Positions 52,711 to 62,174 of a DNA stretch of 64,000 nt are shown piece after piece. Position numbers and translations under genes: made by a program. The DNA is from Neolewinella agarilytica. GTDB lineage: Bacteria > Bacteroidota > Bacteroidia > Chitinophagales > Saprospiraceae. Under the pieces are notes generated by a model. That model made no database searches. It was not told the DNA's origin and saw only the letters and a program-made list of their open reading frames with translations. Position 1 is the stretch's first letter. Every line of letters begins with the position of its first letter. The stretch covers positions 166,009-230,008 of the forward strand of contig NZ_FOFB01000007.1 in assembly GCF_900110645.1 (NCBI RefSeq). Direction: 5' to 3'.

Positions 52711-53370
52711 TTACCCTTTTGCCTCTGCAACTAAAGCCAGGCACTCCGCCGCCAGGGCTTGCATGCCTTTGTAGTCGCCATTGGCGAGCAGGTCTTTGCG
52801 CAGCAGTCCGGAGCCCATGCCCACCGCTACGGCCCCTTCGCCGAACCAACGGCCAAGGTTTTCCGCATTGGGCGCAACGCCTCCGGTCACCATCACACTC
52901 GTCCAGGGAGACGGTGCCAGCAGCGATTTGATGAAGCCCTTCGCTACGGCGTTGCCGGGGAAGCACTTCACAATCTCCGCACCGAGGCTCTCCGCCCGGC
53001 CAATCTCGGAGGGCGTAAAGCAACCCGGCATCCAACCGATCTTACGTCGGTTGCAAATGGGAGCAATCTCTTCCACCAGCATGGGGCTGACGATAAAGTC
53101 CGCACCGAGTTGAATGTACAGCGCAGCCGTTGGCGCATCCACCACGGAGCCTACGCCCAGGGCGAGGTCCGGGTAGTTGGCCCGGCAGTGCTCCGCCATG
53201 AGGTCGAACACTTTGTGTGCCCCTACCCCACGGTTGGTATATTCAAAGCTTCGGAGGCCACCGGCATAAATGGCGTCGATGACTTTTTTGGCTTTATCGA
53301 CCTCGTCAATGTAGGCCAATGGTACAATGGCCTGGTCGAGGACGGTCTTATATACTTCTAATCGTTTCAT
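52711..53370 (-). CDS. eda: 2-keto-3-deoxy-6-phosphogluconate aldolase
   Basis: The 219-aa class I aldolase splits KDPG into pyruvate and glyceraldehyde 3-phosphate. Family motifs include FEYTNRG near residue 38 (catalytic Glu), LGVGSVVDAPTA, WMPGCFTPSE and the Schiff-base Lys in EIVKCFPGNAV. The gene follows kdgK with a 69-bp spacer containing two REP palindromes. It completes the lower alginate/uronate pathway. Confidence 0.94.
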   Translation of the reverse strand: MKRLEVYKTVLDQAIVPLAYIDEVDKAKKVIDAIYAGGLRSFEYTNRGVGAHKVFDLMAEHCRANYPDLALGVGSVVDAPTAALYIQLGADFIVSPMLVEEIAPICNRRKIGWMPGCFTPSEIGRAESLGAEIVKCFPGNAVAKGFIKSLLAPSPWTSVMVTGGVAPNAENLGRWFGEGAVAVGMGSGLLRKDLLANGDYKGMQALAAECLALVAEAKG

Positions 53371-53380
53371 TATTTGCTTT

Positions 53381-53437
53381 TGTACCGCCGGCTTCAGCCG
53401 GCGGTTTATTTATCCACCGACTGAAGTCGGCGCTACA
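53381..53437. repeat. Pair of REP-like palindromes between kdgK and eda
   Basis: CCGCCGGCTTCAGCCGGCGG (53385-53404, after TGTA) and CCGACTGAAGTCGG (53417-53430, followed by CGCTACA) lie 12 bp apart in opposite orientation, a BIME-like arrangement within an operon. They could stabilise or attenuate the kdgK-eda transcript. Confidence 0.7.
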
Positions 53438-53439
53438 AA

Positions 53440-54477
53440 CTAGCGGCTCACGCGGCCACTTCCGTCACCATCCATGAGTGCCATAACCTCTTCCGGCGTT
53501 GCCAGGTTGGCGTCGCCAAAGATGGAATGCTTCAGAGCAGAAGCTGCTACGGCAAAGCGCAGGGCTTTTGCGTCATCATCCGGCCAGGTCTGCAGGCTGT
53601 AGATGAGGCCTCCCATGAAGCTGTCTCCACCACCAACGCGATCCACGATGTGGCTCAGCTGGTAAGTTGGTGCGGTGTACATTTTCTCTCCGTCCCACAT
53701 GACACCTGACCAGGTGTTGTGGCTGGCGGAGATGGATCCCCGCAGGGTGGTGATTACTTTCTTCGCTTTCGGGAAGCGCTTCATCAGTGCCTTACAAACG
53801 GGCAGGTAGGCCTCCGGGTCCATGGTGTCCCCTTTGGTAACGTCCACGCTCTCCGGGTGAATGTCAAAGTGCTTCTCTGCATCTTCCTCGTTGCCAAGGA
53901 TGATGTCACAGTGCTCCACGAGTGCGGGCATGATTTCCTGAGGAGATTTGCCGTAGTTCCAGAGCTTTTTGCGGTAGTTCAGGTCGGTGCTGATGGTGAT
54001 TCCCTTAGCGGAAGCCACCTTACAGGCTTCCAGGCAGGCATCGGCGGCGGTCTGGCTCAGGGCCGGGGTAATTCCCGTCCAGTGGAACCAATCAACGCCC
54101 TCGAAGACGGAATCCCAGTCGATTTCGCCGGGCTCGATGGTAGCCATGCCGGAGTGATCGCGGTCGTAGACGACCTTGGAGCCCCGCTGCATAGCGCCGG
54201 TCTCGAGGAAGTAAATACCGAGGCGTTCTCCACCACGAACAACGTGGCTGGTGTCTACGCCACGGCTTCGCAGCGCGTTTAGGGCGCAATCACCGATATC
54301 ATTTTTGGGGAGGCGGGTAACGAAACGGGCGTCCATGCCGTAGTTAGCCAGTGTGACGGCAACGTTGGATTCACCACCGCCATAGATAACTTCAAAAGAT
54401 GAAGCCTGAGAAAAACGTTTCCAGCCGGGAGGGCTGAGGCGAAGCATAATTTCGCCGAAGGTTACAATACGTGGCAC
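53440..54477 (-). CDS. kdgK: 2-keto-3-deoxygluconate kinase
   Basis: The 345-aa PfkB-family sugar kinase phosphorylates KDG to KDPG. It begins RIVTFGEIMLRLSPPG and contains YGGGESNVAVTLANYG and the C-terminal anion-hole/catalytic motif DRVGGGDSFMGGLIY with the base Asp. The neighbours (eda downstream, alginate lyases upstream) fix the substrate assignment. It appears to have its own promoter (54641-54668) after a terminator. Confidence 0.92.
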   Translation of the reverse strand: MPRIVTFGEIMLRLSPPGWKRFSQASSFEVIYGGGESNVAVTLANYGMDARFVTRLPKNDIGDCALNALRSRGVDTSHVVRGGERLGIYFLETGAMQRGSKVVYDRDHSGMATIEPGEIDWDSVFEGVDWFHWTGITPALSQTAADACLEACKVASAKGITISTDLNYRKKLWNYGKSPQEIMPALVEHCDIILGNEEDAEKHFDIHPESVDVTKGDTMDPEAYLPVCKALMKRFPKAKKVITTLRGSISASHNTWSGVMWDGEKMYTAPTYQLSHIVDRVGGGDSFMGGLIYSLQTWPDDDAKALRFAVAASALKHSIFGDANLATPEEVMALMDGDGSGRVSR

Positions 54478-54640
54478 GATAAAAAATTTTGGGTGCTAAA
54501 AAATTTGATGAGTATAACGTTTCGAAAACATCGATACCCCGCCGCGAAGGTCGGGATATTGTTTTTCCAATTTGTTCTAAAACATAGCAACATTGGTTTG
54601 TTACACAGCAATAGATGGTTAAACATCCCCGATACTGTGT

Positions 54641-54668
54641 CAAACCTACACTCTACGTTTTGATCAAA
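54641..54668 (-). promoter_or_regulatory. Candidate promoter of kdgK-eda
   Basis: The minus-strand -7 element TAGGTTTG (54648 to 54641) fits TAnnTTTG, with a TTTG (54668 to 54665) 16 bp upstream as a shortened -33 element. The leader would be about 157 nt. Confidence 0.5.
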
Positions 54669-54670
54669 AG

Positions 54671-54710
54671 AAAATCCCGAAGAAAAAGCTCACTTTTTCT
54701 TCAGGATTTT
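54671..54710 (-). terminator. Terminator after the uronate transporter gene
   Basis: AAAATCCCGAAGAAAAAG (54671-54688) pairs with CTTTTTCTTCAGGATTTT (54693-54710), an 18-bp stem with one mismatch and a 4-nt loop, followed by T-rich sequence on the minus strand. It separates the lyase-transporter operon from kdgK-eda. Confidence 0.7.
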
Positions 54711-54727
54711 ACTATTGCTGAGTCGAT

Positions 54728-56047
54728 CTAGTCAAGTCCGTAGTCTTGACTTTTCGGCTTCAAAGGTTCTATTGTAGGGCATAGAATCCAGACACTTGCG
54801 ATGGCAATAGCGGCCAGCGCCGCACCAATGACAAAAGCAGGTGTGTAGTTTCCTCCGGAAGTCAACCAGGGGACCAACGAAGTCAGGCCGGCGACCGCTA
54901 ATTTCGCCGCCATTCCTGCCAGGCCGGAGAGCGTACCTACCGTTTTACCACCGAAAAGGTCACTGGGCAGGGTCTGTACGTTTCCGATGGCCGTTTGGAA
55001 GCCGAAGAGAATGGTAGCCATCAATAAGACAGCGGTAACCGGAGCACCGGGATTAGCCATGGCCAATAAAGCAGGCAGCATGATTACACAGCCCAGGGTG
55101 ATGACCAGTTTTCGGGTCCGGTCTACGTTCCAGCCAGCCTTGATGCGGTTCTGAGCCAAAAGCCCACCGAACCATGCTCCTAGCATGGCGCCTACGTAGG
55201 GAACCCATCCGTAGATACCGATGGTCTTAACGTCCATACCGTATACTTCTGAGAGATAGATGGGAATCCAGAAGACAAACAACCACCAGATGGGATCAAT
55301 CACCGCCGAGGCGATAATGACGCCCCAGCTTTCTTTGTGGGAGAGCATCGTCATAGTATCAGGGTTATAGCCTTCATCGAAGCTACCGTCCTCATCGAGG
55401 TCCTGATTCCGCTGTCCCGTCAGAATGTATTCCTTTTCCTCTTCTGTAATCCAGGGGTGAGACCTGGGCGGTGCTTTCACCAGTACCAACCAGGGAATTA
55501 ACCACACAAGCCCCGAAAGGCCCACAAGTACAAAAATTGTCTTCCAACCGAAATGGACAGAGAGGTAAGCAATGAGCGGTATTGAAATAATACCACCGAT
55601 CGCTGCGCCGGAATTAAAAATCCCCTGAGCCAGTGCACGCTCTTTTGTCGGAAACCACTCTGCGTTACCCTTCGTTGCACCCGGCCAGTTTCCTGCTTCG
55701 GCAACTCCAAGGATGGACCTGAAAACAGAAAAGCTCAATACGCTACCCGCCACAGCATGTAAAGCTGTAGCAATGGACCAGACACCGATGGAAAGCACAA
55801 AACCCAGGCGGGTTCCGATCCAATCAAAGATCTTTCCGAAGATAGCCTGCCCGAAGGCGTAGGAAAAGACAAACACTACGGAAATAAGGGCGTAAATTTC
55901 CTTCCGCTGATCCTCTGTCTTATCGGGAAAGAGGTCTACGGAAATTTCCGGCCAAAGTACGTTAAGTGATTGTCGGTCAATGTAATTAATGACGGTCGCC
56001 AGAGCAATCAGCCCTACAACCCACCATCTTAGTCCGCTTAATTTCAT
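54728..56047 (-). CDS. MFS transporter, probable uronate uptake (ACS family)
   Basis: The 439-aa protein with twelve helices starts LRWWVVGLIALATVINYIDRQSL, a hallmark of the anion:cation symporter family that includes the hexuronate transporter ExuT. A central cytoplasmic loop holds RSHPWITEEEKEYIL, also family-typical. Its position directly after kdgF and the alginate lyases makes unsaturated or saturated alginate uronates the likely substrate. The kdgF stop overlaps its start by 4 bp. Confidence 0.9.
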   Translation of the reverse strand: MKLSGLRWWVVGLIALATVINYIDRQSLNVLWPEISVDLFPDKTEDQRKEIYALISVVFVFSYAFGQAIFGKIFDWIGTRLGFVLSIGVWSIATALHAVAGSVLSFSVFRSILGVAEAGNWPGATKGNAEWFPTKERALAQGIFNSGAAIGGIISIPLIAYLSVHFGWKTIFVLVGLSGLVWLIPWLVLVKAPPRSHPWITEEEKEYILTGQRNQDLDEDGSFDEGYNPDTMTMLSHKESWGVIIASAVIDPIWWLFVFWIPIYLSEVYGMDVKTIGIYGWVPYVGAMLGAWFGGLLAQNRIKAGWNVDRTRKLVITLGCVIMLPALLAMANPGAPVTAVLLMATILFGFQTAIGNVQTLPSDLFGGKTVGTLSGLAGMAAKLAVAGLTSLVPWLTSGGNYTPAFVIGAALAAIAIASVWILCPTIEPLKPKSQDYGLD

Positions 56048-56400
56048 GAGTTGGGGATTGAGTCCATGAAGTCCTCACGGTGTGGGCTAAAGACATCGAT
56101 CAGTACACCTGCTTCAATACACACACAACCATGCATTACGTGAGGAGGAATGTAGTAAGAATCTCCGCCCCGGATGACTTTCACTTCATCCCCGATCGTC
56201 ATTTCAAATGCGCCGCTTTCGACGTAAGTGACCTGGCTGTGGTAATGCTCGTGTAGTTGCCCGACGGCGCCTACCTGAAAGTCTACTTTCACAAGCATGA
56301 TTTTATCATCATAGCCCATGATCTGGCGTTTCAGGCCGGGGCCTACTTCTTCCCAGGGAATTTCGTTGCCAAAAATAAATTCTTTACTTGCTTTCATCAT
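56044..56400 (-). CDS. kdgF: KdgF-type cupin, unsaturated uronate ring opening
   Basis: The 118-aa single-domain cupin contains LHEHYHSQVTYVESGAFEM and IPPHVMHG, giving the metal-binding His set HxH and a downstream His. KdgF converts 4,5-unsaturated monouronates to linear DEH, accelerating a slow spontaneous step. I chose the first of two adjacent Met codons (56400), overlapping the PL17 stop by 4 bp. Confidence 0.9.
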   Translation of the reverse strand: MMKASKEFIFGNEIPWEEVGPGLKRQIMGYDDKIMLVKVDFQVGAVGQLHEHYHSQVTYVESGAFEMTIGDEVKVIRGGDSYYIPPHVMHGCVCIEAGVLIDVFSPHREDFMDSIPNS

Positions 56401-58592
56401 TCGTTTTTTATCAGATGATGGACACCACTCCATTCATGGGTGGTTCCGTTGATTACTAAATTGTGTTGGCCATCGGGGGAAGCATCCTGATTAGATAGCA
56501 GGAGCATCCAGCTTTGACCATTTTTGTGTCGAAAAGAGATAGCGGTATAGGGGTCAGTATCCACCAACAGCTTAAGATCCGTAATGTGACCGAAGGGCTC
56601 GCGAGCCACCTCGTCCAGCGTTGAATAGCTGCCGTGAGTTTCAAGTAAGCTAACGAAGGTGCTACTCCCCGCTGCCTTCCGTCGATGGACGACGGCCTGG
56701 TCCCTCCGGAGGTTAAACTCCGGGTCATTAGCTCCTAAGCGAACGAAGAGAAATTCATCTCCCGCCTGCCCGACGGAGGTTTGTGTATAGAAAACGTTCC
56801 TGTTGAAGAAATTGAAGCTCAGCAGGTTGGTATCCGGCTTAGCAGCGGCCTCCAGCCAAATGTGCTGATAGCCCTGACCATCACCAAGCGGAGCCAGTTC
56901 ATTGTTCGTTTGGTAAGCAAAGTTCGTCTGCAGCAACTGCCCGTGGTACCAGGTAGGTAAATCCAGGGTAGCCGCTCCACCACCCTTTACCCGGAAGATG
57001 TCAATCATGAGCGGATGGGAGAATGCATCATCCGTCAGCAGCCATTGGCTGCGGTGCAGCTCCCGACCGGGGTAAACGTTCTGTGCTTTGGCACTCATGA
57101 GCTGCAGGCCAGCGTCACTCGCTTCAAAAGCGTAGAGATCCGGGTGGTACTTTTCCCCGATGCGAATGTCTCCCTCGTAGTGAGAAGTTTGCCCGATCAC
57201 CAGGGTATTATGGGCGATCGTCTGCTTGGCGAAGGTATTATTCTCCCGCAGGTAACGGCCTCCGCCTTTCTGATCAATGTTCACCCAGCGGGCGGCGCCG
57301 TAATCCTGAATGACTTCACCGGTATGGTTGTAAAGGGAGTAGGCCAGTTTGTCGAAGTGCCCGTGCCCCATTCCCTGAGCGGAGTATTTCATCACCAGGG
57401 CCGTCGTTTGGTCGGCGGAGCCGGTTGCCCGCAGGACGCCAACGCCACCTTCATCCCCCTCCGGCCCGTCTGTGTAAGCAAGGGAAGCGGGTTTAAAGGG
57501 TTTCGCCTTTCCGGCCGCAATGGCCGTAGCCACCGCCAGCCCCGCGTCATCAAGGGTGACACTCCCCTGCTTTTCGGCGATGGAGAGTAATTCATCACTT
57601 TTGCCGTAATAGAAGTAGCCATAATCCACTGCCTTGACCACCTCAGGGGCGTAGACAGACATTCCTTTCTGGGAATCATTCAGCGGAAAAAAGTCTCCCT
57701 TCGGGTCTGCCTGAGAGAGCATTCCAAAGATTGCTTTGCCCAGAATTCCATCCCGGTATTCCAGTACGCCCAGGTCGGGGCGTTTGTCTCCCAGCATCCG
57801 CCCGAAAAGTAAAAACGGAGAAAGGGCGTAGCGGAGGTAGTACGGTCCTTCCGTGAAGTAACCATCGGGGGAGAAAGAAAGGTCCAGCTGGGCAAGAAAG
57901 CCCGCGCGACCGGTTTTAGATTTTATGCGTCCGGAATCATCGTCCCGGAGGTCATCCGGTAGTTCATCAGCGGGAATGCCATAGAGCGCCCGTTGCACCA
58001 GTTCCTCGTCCTCCATTACCAGACCGATCATGCCAACGGCAGCGTTTGCCCAGGTGCTGTGGTTGTGAATACGGTTGAAGAACTGCGGGTTTTCAACGGA
58101 CAGAAAATCTGCCATGGGGCGGAAAAGTTCCGTGTTGAGTTTTGACTGGGTTTCTGCATCGAGCCAATCGTAGATGTCAGCATAAGCCTCACTAACGTAG
58201 ACGAGCCAGTTGGCATCATTGAGGCATTGCCAGAAAATCTTGCCCGTAGCGTAGGAACGGTTAGTTGGATGAATAGGCCAGTCCTGGTAGACCGCAGCAT
58301 AGGCCAGCAGGGCATCGCGTACGAAGACCGCATACCGCTCTTCGCCCGTATGACGGTAAAGAGCACCAGCCGCCCTCAGCGTTTTCCAGTTTTGCTTATG
58401 GACCTCGTGGGTATAGCCACCAGCCATATCCTTCGGAGTCGGGACTTCCACCCCTTGCTCCATGAAGCCTTCCACTTGCACCTGCGTCCGCGCCAGCTGT
58501 TCTGCAAACATTGGCGGATAATCCGAAGTTCCCGTTTTTTCATTACAGGAAAGCAGGACCGCGAATAACAGACTTATTAGTAGTAATCTCAT
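56397..58592 (-). CDS. PL17-type exolytic oligoalginate lyase, lipoprotein
   Basis: The 731-aa protein begins MRLLLISLLFAVLLSC, a lipobox, so it is anchored outside the cytoplasm. An alpha/alpha-barrel (residues about 50-370) is followed by a heparinase II/III-like beta-sheet domain. Motifs NHSTWANAAVG and TEGPYYLRYAL hold the Asn-His and Tyr residues used in PL17 catalysis; MGHGHFDKLAYSLY adds a His motif. The enzyme should release monomeric unsaturated uronate from oligoalginate. Residues 33-39 (LARTQVQ) come from a dispersed repeat (58478-58494). The start follows the PL6 stop by 3 bp. Confidence 0.9.
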   Translation of the reverse strand: MRLLLISLLFAVLLSCNEKTGTSDYPPMFAEQLARTQVQVEGFMEQGVEVPTPKDMAGGYTHEVHKQNWKTLRAAGALYRHTGEERYAVFVRDALLAYAAVYQDWPIHPTNRSYATGKIFWQCLNDANWLVYVSEAYADIYDWLDAETQSKLNTELFRPMADFLSVENPQFFNRIHNHSTWANAAVGMIGLVMEDEELVQRALYGIPADELPDDLRDDDSGRIKSKTGRAGFLAQLDLSFSPDGYFTEGPYYLRYALSPFLLFGRMLGDKRPDLGVLEYRDGILGKAIFGMLSQADPKGDFFPLNDSQKGMSVYAPEVVKAVDYGYFYYGKSDELLSIAEKQGSVTLDDAGLAVATAIAAGKAKPFKPASLAYTDGPEGDEGGVGVLRATGSADQTTALVMKYSAQGMGHGHFDKLAYSLYNHTGEVIQDYGAARWVNIDQKGGGRYLRENNTFAKQTIAHNTLVIGQTSHYEGDIRIGEKYHPDLYAFEASDAGLQLMSAKAQNVYPGRELHRSQWLLTDDAFSHPLMIDIFRVKGGGAATLDLPTWYHGQLLQTNFAYQTNNELAPLGDGQGYQHIWLEAAAKPDTNLLSFNFFNRNVFYTQTSVGQAGDEFLFVRLGANDPEFNLRRDQAVVHRRKAAGSSTFVSLLETHGSYSTLDEVAREPFGHITDLKLLVDTDPYTAISFRHKNGQSWMLLLSNQDASPDGQHNLVINGTTHEWSGVHHLIKNE

Positions 58593-58595
58593 TTC

Positions 58596-60902
58596 TTATT
58601 CGCTAAGTGTAGTGCCAATCTTCAGGCCACCATCCAGTTCATAAAGTGGTTCCGTCAGGCCTCGTTTCAGGTTATTCACCTGATACGGCTCTCCGTTATC
58701 TTCCAGCGTGGTACCGCCCGAGAGCACCGAATTCCGCAGTTCTACTACCGGCTCCCCTACAACCAGGTGAAGTTTCAGTGGTGCAGAATCATCGAATACG
58801 CACTTGTCAATATCGACATACTGTGTTCCCCACAGCAGGATCGAGGTACCCGTTTTATTTCGCTTGTCTCCACCTATTTCATCGAAAGTACTATTGTGGA
58901 TAGTAACCCTGGGCCCAAGCGTACTTTCGTCCCGGCCGCCCCGGTGTACATGAATGGCCGTGTGGCCGATTTCGTCAAAGAGGCAGTTTTCTATGACCAC
59001 GTTTTCTGCATTATAGATGCCGATATCGTCCGTTTCCCGATCCAGGGCCAATACACTGCCGGAGATGTTTTCGAACCGGCAATTGCGCAGCAAGATGGAG
59101 TCCGCCATCGTATTCTTGGCAACCCTGAGTACGTTAAAGCTGTGGTTGACGTCAAGGTCTACAAAATCACAATCTTCCACGAGCAGCTTGTAATTATTGA
59201 TCATGGAATATCGGCTCGTCCGAATCACCGCATTGAGCGGCTTGTCTTCGCCTTCTTTCCCATCAATTTTCAGCCCGCGCAAGCTCAGTCCTCCACCATT
59301 TTCAATATTAAAGAGGCTGGAGCGGCGGAAAGTCACTACCGGTTTTTCGGACAAGCCGTCAGCAGCCACAACCGATACGGGATGCGTCAGATCAATACTC
59401 TTTGTTTGCTGGTATTCACCGCTTTCACTCAGGCGAATAATATCCCCTGGCTCAGAATCCCGAACGGCATCCCACAGGGTGTTTTGGCCGGGCTTTACGT
59501 CGATGGTTTTTCCGGTATTAAAAAACATCTCGTCCTCCTGCCGGGGGTACCAGGTCAATCCGGTATTTTCGGGAGTTGCCATCAGGTCCAGCCCCGCCCG
59601 AATGCTATCGCCAGCGGCCGTTTTTTCGGGAATCATGATACCGTTCTCCAGCGTTTCAAAGGTCAGTTCTTTATTCTGAAAACCCGTTGGCTGTAGCGGG
59701 ACGATGTTCGGAGAGATCAGGTTGTTGCTGAACGTAATTCCACTGATATCGTCAAAAGCTGAGAAGATTTTATCCCGTGTTTTGTTACTGAAAACATTGT
59801 TAGCCATAACTACATTTTCCGGGGTTGCTGACCGTTCTTCGTCACTGCCCACACAAAACTGCACATTATCACAATCGATAAAAACGTTGTTACTGGCTTC
59901 AGAATCCGTTACCTGTACGTAGCGGTTTAAGGGTGAGTTAGGCACCCCGTTCATAATCGTTAGTGCACTGCGGAAGCGGTAGCCGGTAAGGCCGGAGGCG
60001 TAGTTATTGACAACTTTTTGCTTGGCGTTAATGATTCGCATTCCACCGGTATTTGCGACCCCGTTGCCGAAGAAAAAGTTGTTAGAGATCGTCACTTCGT
60101 CTCCGTGGCGGATCGTTAGCGTTCCTTTGGATTCAAAGAAAGTATTACCGCGGAAGACATTCTGACCGGACTTATTGGAAATGATCTCCACTTCTCCGTC
60201 GCAGCGATAAAAGTAATTGGACTCCACCAGCGTATTGGAGTTGAACATACAGTAGTGGCTCGTGCCAATGCGCAGCGTCTCCCCTCCGTTAGACCCCAAC
60301 ACTGCCCGGTGCCCGAAGTAGTTATGATCAATGCGGTGGAAATTCTCCCGGCTGGCTTCAGTATCCATCCGAACGGCAACCGTCACCCCCTGATTTCTTT
60401 TACCCGTAAGGTAGTTATGATCAAGCCGGTTATGCTTACCGTATAAGGCGATCCAGATATCTGAATCGAATCTTTCTGCAGGGTTGTAATTGTCGATCAC
60501 ACATTCCGTAACGCGGCAGTTGTTACATACTTCTACCTTACTTGTCCGAAAGGAAATCACCTCACTGGTCGGAGAATGGCCGTTACGAAAAATGAGGCCC
60601 TCCACGTGCAGGAATTGGCCCGAAAGTTCCAGATTAGACTGGCCCTCAAAAAAGACCTTCCCTTTCTCTTCCACCGTAAGGGTAATGGGAGCATCTTCCG
60701 TCCCCTGCCCCACAAAGCGCATCTCCATATCAGTGTATGTACCATTGGCAATGGTAATTACATCTCCGGGAGAGGCAGCGGCTATCGCGGCGTTCAATTC
60801 TTCACTGCTCTTCACCACGCCCGGAGCGTCCCCTTCACAGGAAGTAAAGAGAAATAAAGAAGCCAGGAAGAGTAATCCTGATAGATAGTATGGACGAGTC
60901 AT
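58596..60902 (-). CDS. PL6-family alginate lyase, lipoprotein
   Basis: The 768-aa protein has a signal peptide with lipobox (LFLFTSC) from ATG 60902. A right-handed parallel beta-helix with N-terminal SSEELNAAIAAASPGDVITI and the PL6 motif LGSNGGETLRIGTS, which carries catalytic and calcium residues, follows. A second beta-helix occupies the C-terminal half (from about residue 450), the two-domain form. It degrades alginate or polyMG into oligomers for PL17. The longer frame to 61031 covers the upstream region and is rejected. Confidence 0.9.
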   Translation of the reverse strand: MTRPYYLSGLLFLASLFLFTSCEGDAPGVVKSSEELNAAIAAASPGDVITIANGTYTDMEMRFVGQGTEDAPITLTVEEKGKVFFEGQSNLELSGQFLHVEGLIFRNGHSPTSEVISFRTSKVEVCNNCRVTECVIDNYNPAERFDSDIWIALYGKHNRLDHNYLTGKRNQGVTVAVRMDTEASRENFHRIDHNYFGHRAVLGSNGGETLRIGTSHYCMFNSNTLVESNYFYRCDGEVEIISNKSGQNVFRGNTFFESKGTLTIRHGDEVTISNNFFFGNGVANTGGMRIINAKQKVVNNYASGLTGYRFRSALTIMNGVPNSPLNRYVQVTDSEASNNVFIDCDNVQFCVGSDEERSATPENVVMANNVFSNKTRDKIFSAFDDISGITFSNNLISPNIVPLQPTGFQNKELTFETLENGIMIPEKTAAGDSIRAGLDLMATPENTGLTWYPRQEDEMFFNTGKTIDVKPGQNTLWDAVRDSEPGDIIRLSESGEYQQTKSIDLTHPVSVVAADGLSEKPVVTFRRSSLFNIENGGGLSLRGLKIDGKEGEDKPLNAVIRTSRYSMINNYKLLVEDCDFVDLDVNHSFNVLRVAKNTMADSILLRNCRFENISGSVLALDRETDDIGIYNAENVVIENCLFDEIGHTAIHVHRGGRDESTLGPRVTIHNSTFDEIGGDKRNKTGTSILLWGTQYVDIDKCVFDDSAPLKLHLVVGEPVVELRNSVLSGGTTLEDNGEPYQVNNLKRGLTEPLYELDGGLKIGTTLSE

Positions 60903-61431
60903 AAAGGGTAAAAAAGTGGAAGGAGGCGGTAAACCAAGCAGTACGGTCCTCGCCCACTCCCCGTATGAATAGTAGTATGAAACAGTTGTAATCCTTGTGT
61001 TCTGTAGTAGTTTGAACCTCTTTTGGCGCAATCGCAGGTGATGTGCCAGGTTTATAAAAGCAGGGTTTAAGGGCTCACTTGCAATGAATCGTATTCACTT
61101 TAGCGAAAGCTTCCTCTCCCCGGGTTTTCAGGTAGTTGTCAATCATGAAACAGTTTTCGAATACGGCCCGCTTTTCCTTTTGGAGGTTTTCGCAGGCGTT
61201 TGTATTCCCCAGCCACTCAGGGCATACATCATTTTACCATCAGATGCTTGTACATTTAAAGTCCATCTTCCGGAGCGACTTCTTATTCCGTTTGGTAAAG
61301 GGAGAAACAAGCGTCTTCCCTGCTACAAATTGAATAATTAAAGTTGTTTTCCAGAATTCGCGGAAAGGACATTAGCGGTGGTTACCCGAAGGTTCTTTAA
61401 TAGATTTGTAGTTATTTACATGATCAGAAAT
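60903..61431. other. Spacer upstream of PL6 with a possible small ORF
   Basis: A repeat copy lies at 61025-61041. A 62-codon plus-strand frame (61145-61333) begins MKQFSNTARFSFWRFSQAF, whose basic and aromatic N-terminus resembles leaders of some TonB receptors, but the frame ends without further similarity. TAGATTTG at 61401-61408 is a plus-strand -7-like octamer that could serve it. No SusC or SusD gene is present. Not called as a gene. Confidence 0.35.
61025..61041 (-). repeat. Dispersed GCACCTGCG-type repeat, variant copy
   Basis: GGCGCAATCGCAGGTGA has an intact GGCGC and 3-nt spacer and one change at the end of the core. It lies in the PL6 upstream region. Confidence 0.5.
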
Positions 61432-62142
61432 TCAGTTGTTCCGCCGAAGGGATTCACTGAAATCGGTAACGTCTTTTAAGTGCCCTAGCATTGCTTCTTC
61501 GGCTCCAGCAACATTTTGCTCACGGATCTGCCGCAAAATTTCCTGGTGCTCGAATAATGCCTTCAGCTCTGTTTTTTCATCACAGACCTTATACCGCGTA
61601 TGGCTAGCGATAATGTCAGGAGCGATGACCATCATCAGTGACTTTAAAACACCGTTCTTGCTGGCATCAGCAAGGCTGAGGTGAAACATAAGGTCTTCCT
61701 CAACGGCGACTTCTCCGCCCTTAATTTTATCCTCATAGGCAGCTAGTGCTTTTTCGATTTCCATCAAATCTTCAGCCGTTCGCCGCTCGGCGGCCAGCTT
61801 AACGCACTCCACCTCAAGCATTGCCCGTGTCTCCACAAGAGAGCTGAAGTCGCTTTCTTCCAATTGCAACACATCGGTTATCAGCCCTTCCAGAGCGGTA
61901 ATGCCCAGGCCCGCAACTACAGTACCGCTTTGGGGCAGAGTCCGTAAGATGCCATAAAATTCGAGCTTCTGTAGTGCCGCCCGTACGTTGCCTCGGCTAA
62001 CGCCGAGCTTTTCAGCCATTTTACGTTCAGCAGGTAACCTGTCTCCAGGCTCAAGCTGACCTGATGTAATCAATGCACGAACTTGTCCAATGATCATGTC
62101 TACTGGACTCTCTACTTTAATTTCACTAAAATTTTCTAACAT
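61432..62142 (-). CDS. GntR/FadR-family transcriptional regulator of the alginate locus
   Basis: The 236-aa protein has an N-terminal winged helix (residues about 12-75; PGDRLPAERKMAEKLGVSRG then NVRAALQKLE) and a C-terminal FCD ligand-binding domain (about 85-225; ETRAMLEVECVKLAA, DLMFHLSLADAS). FCD regulators of this type often bind uronate catabolites such as KDG-related acids. The gene lies upstream of, and in the same direction as, the PL6 operon. A palindromic operator overlapping its own promoter indicates autoregulation. Confidence 0.9.
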   Translation of the reverse strand: MLENFSEIKVESPVDMIIGQVRALITSGQLEPGDRLPAERKMAEKLGVSRGNVRAALQKLEFYGILRTLPQSGTVVAGLGITALEGLITDVLQLEESDFSSLVETRAMLEVECVKLAAERRTAEDLMEIEKALAAYEDKIKGGEVAVEEDLMFHLSLADASKNGVLKSLMMVIAPDIIASHTRYKVCDEKTELKALFEHQEILRQIREQNVAGAEEAMLGHLKDVTDFSESLRRNN

Positions 62143-62174
62143 GATCCTTTAAATGAGTATATCTGATGGTCGTC

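Noticed and set aside
52457..53035. A 192-codon frame overlapping eda on the same strand
   Set aside because: It reads eda out of frame; eda has full family motifs and proper start, and the alternative is Arg/Cys-rich noise.
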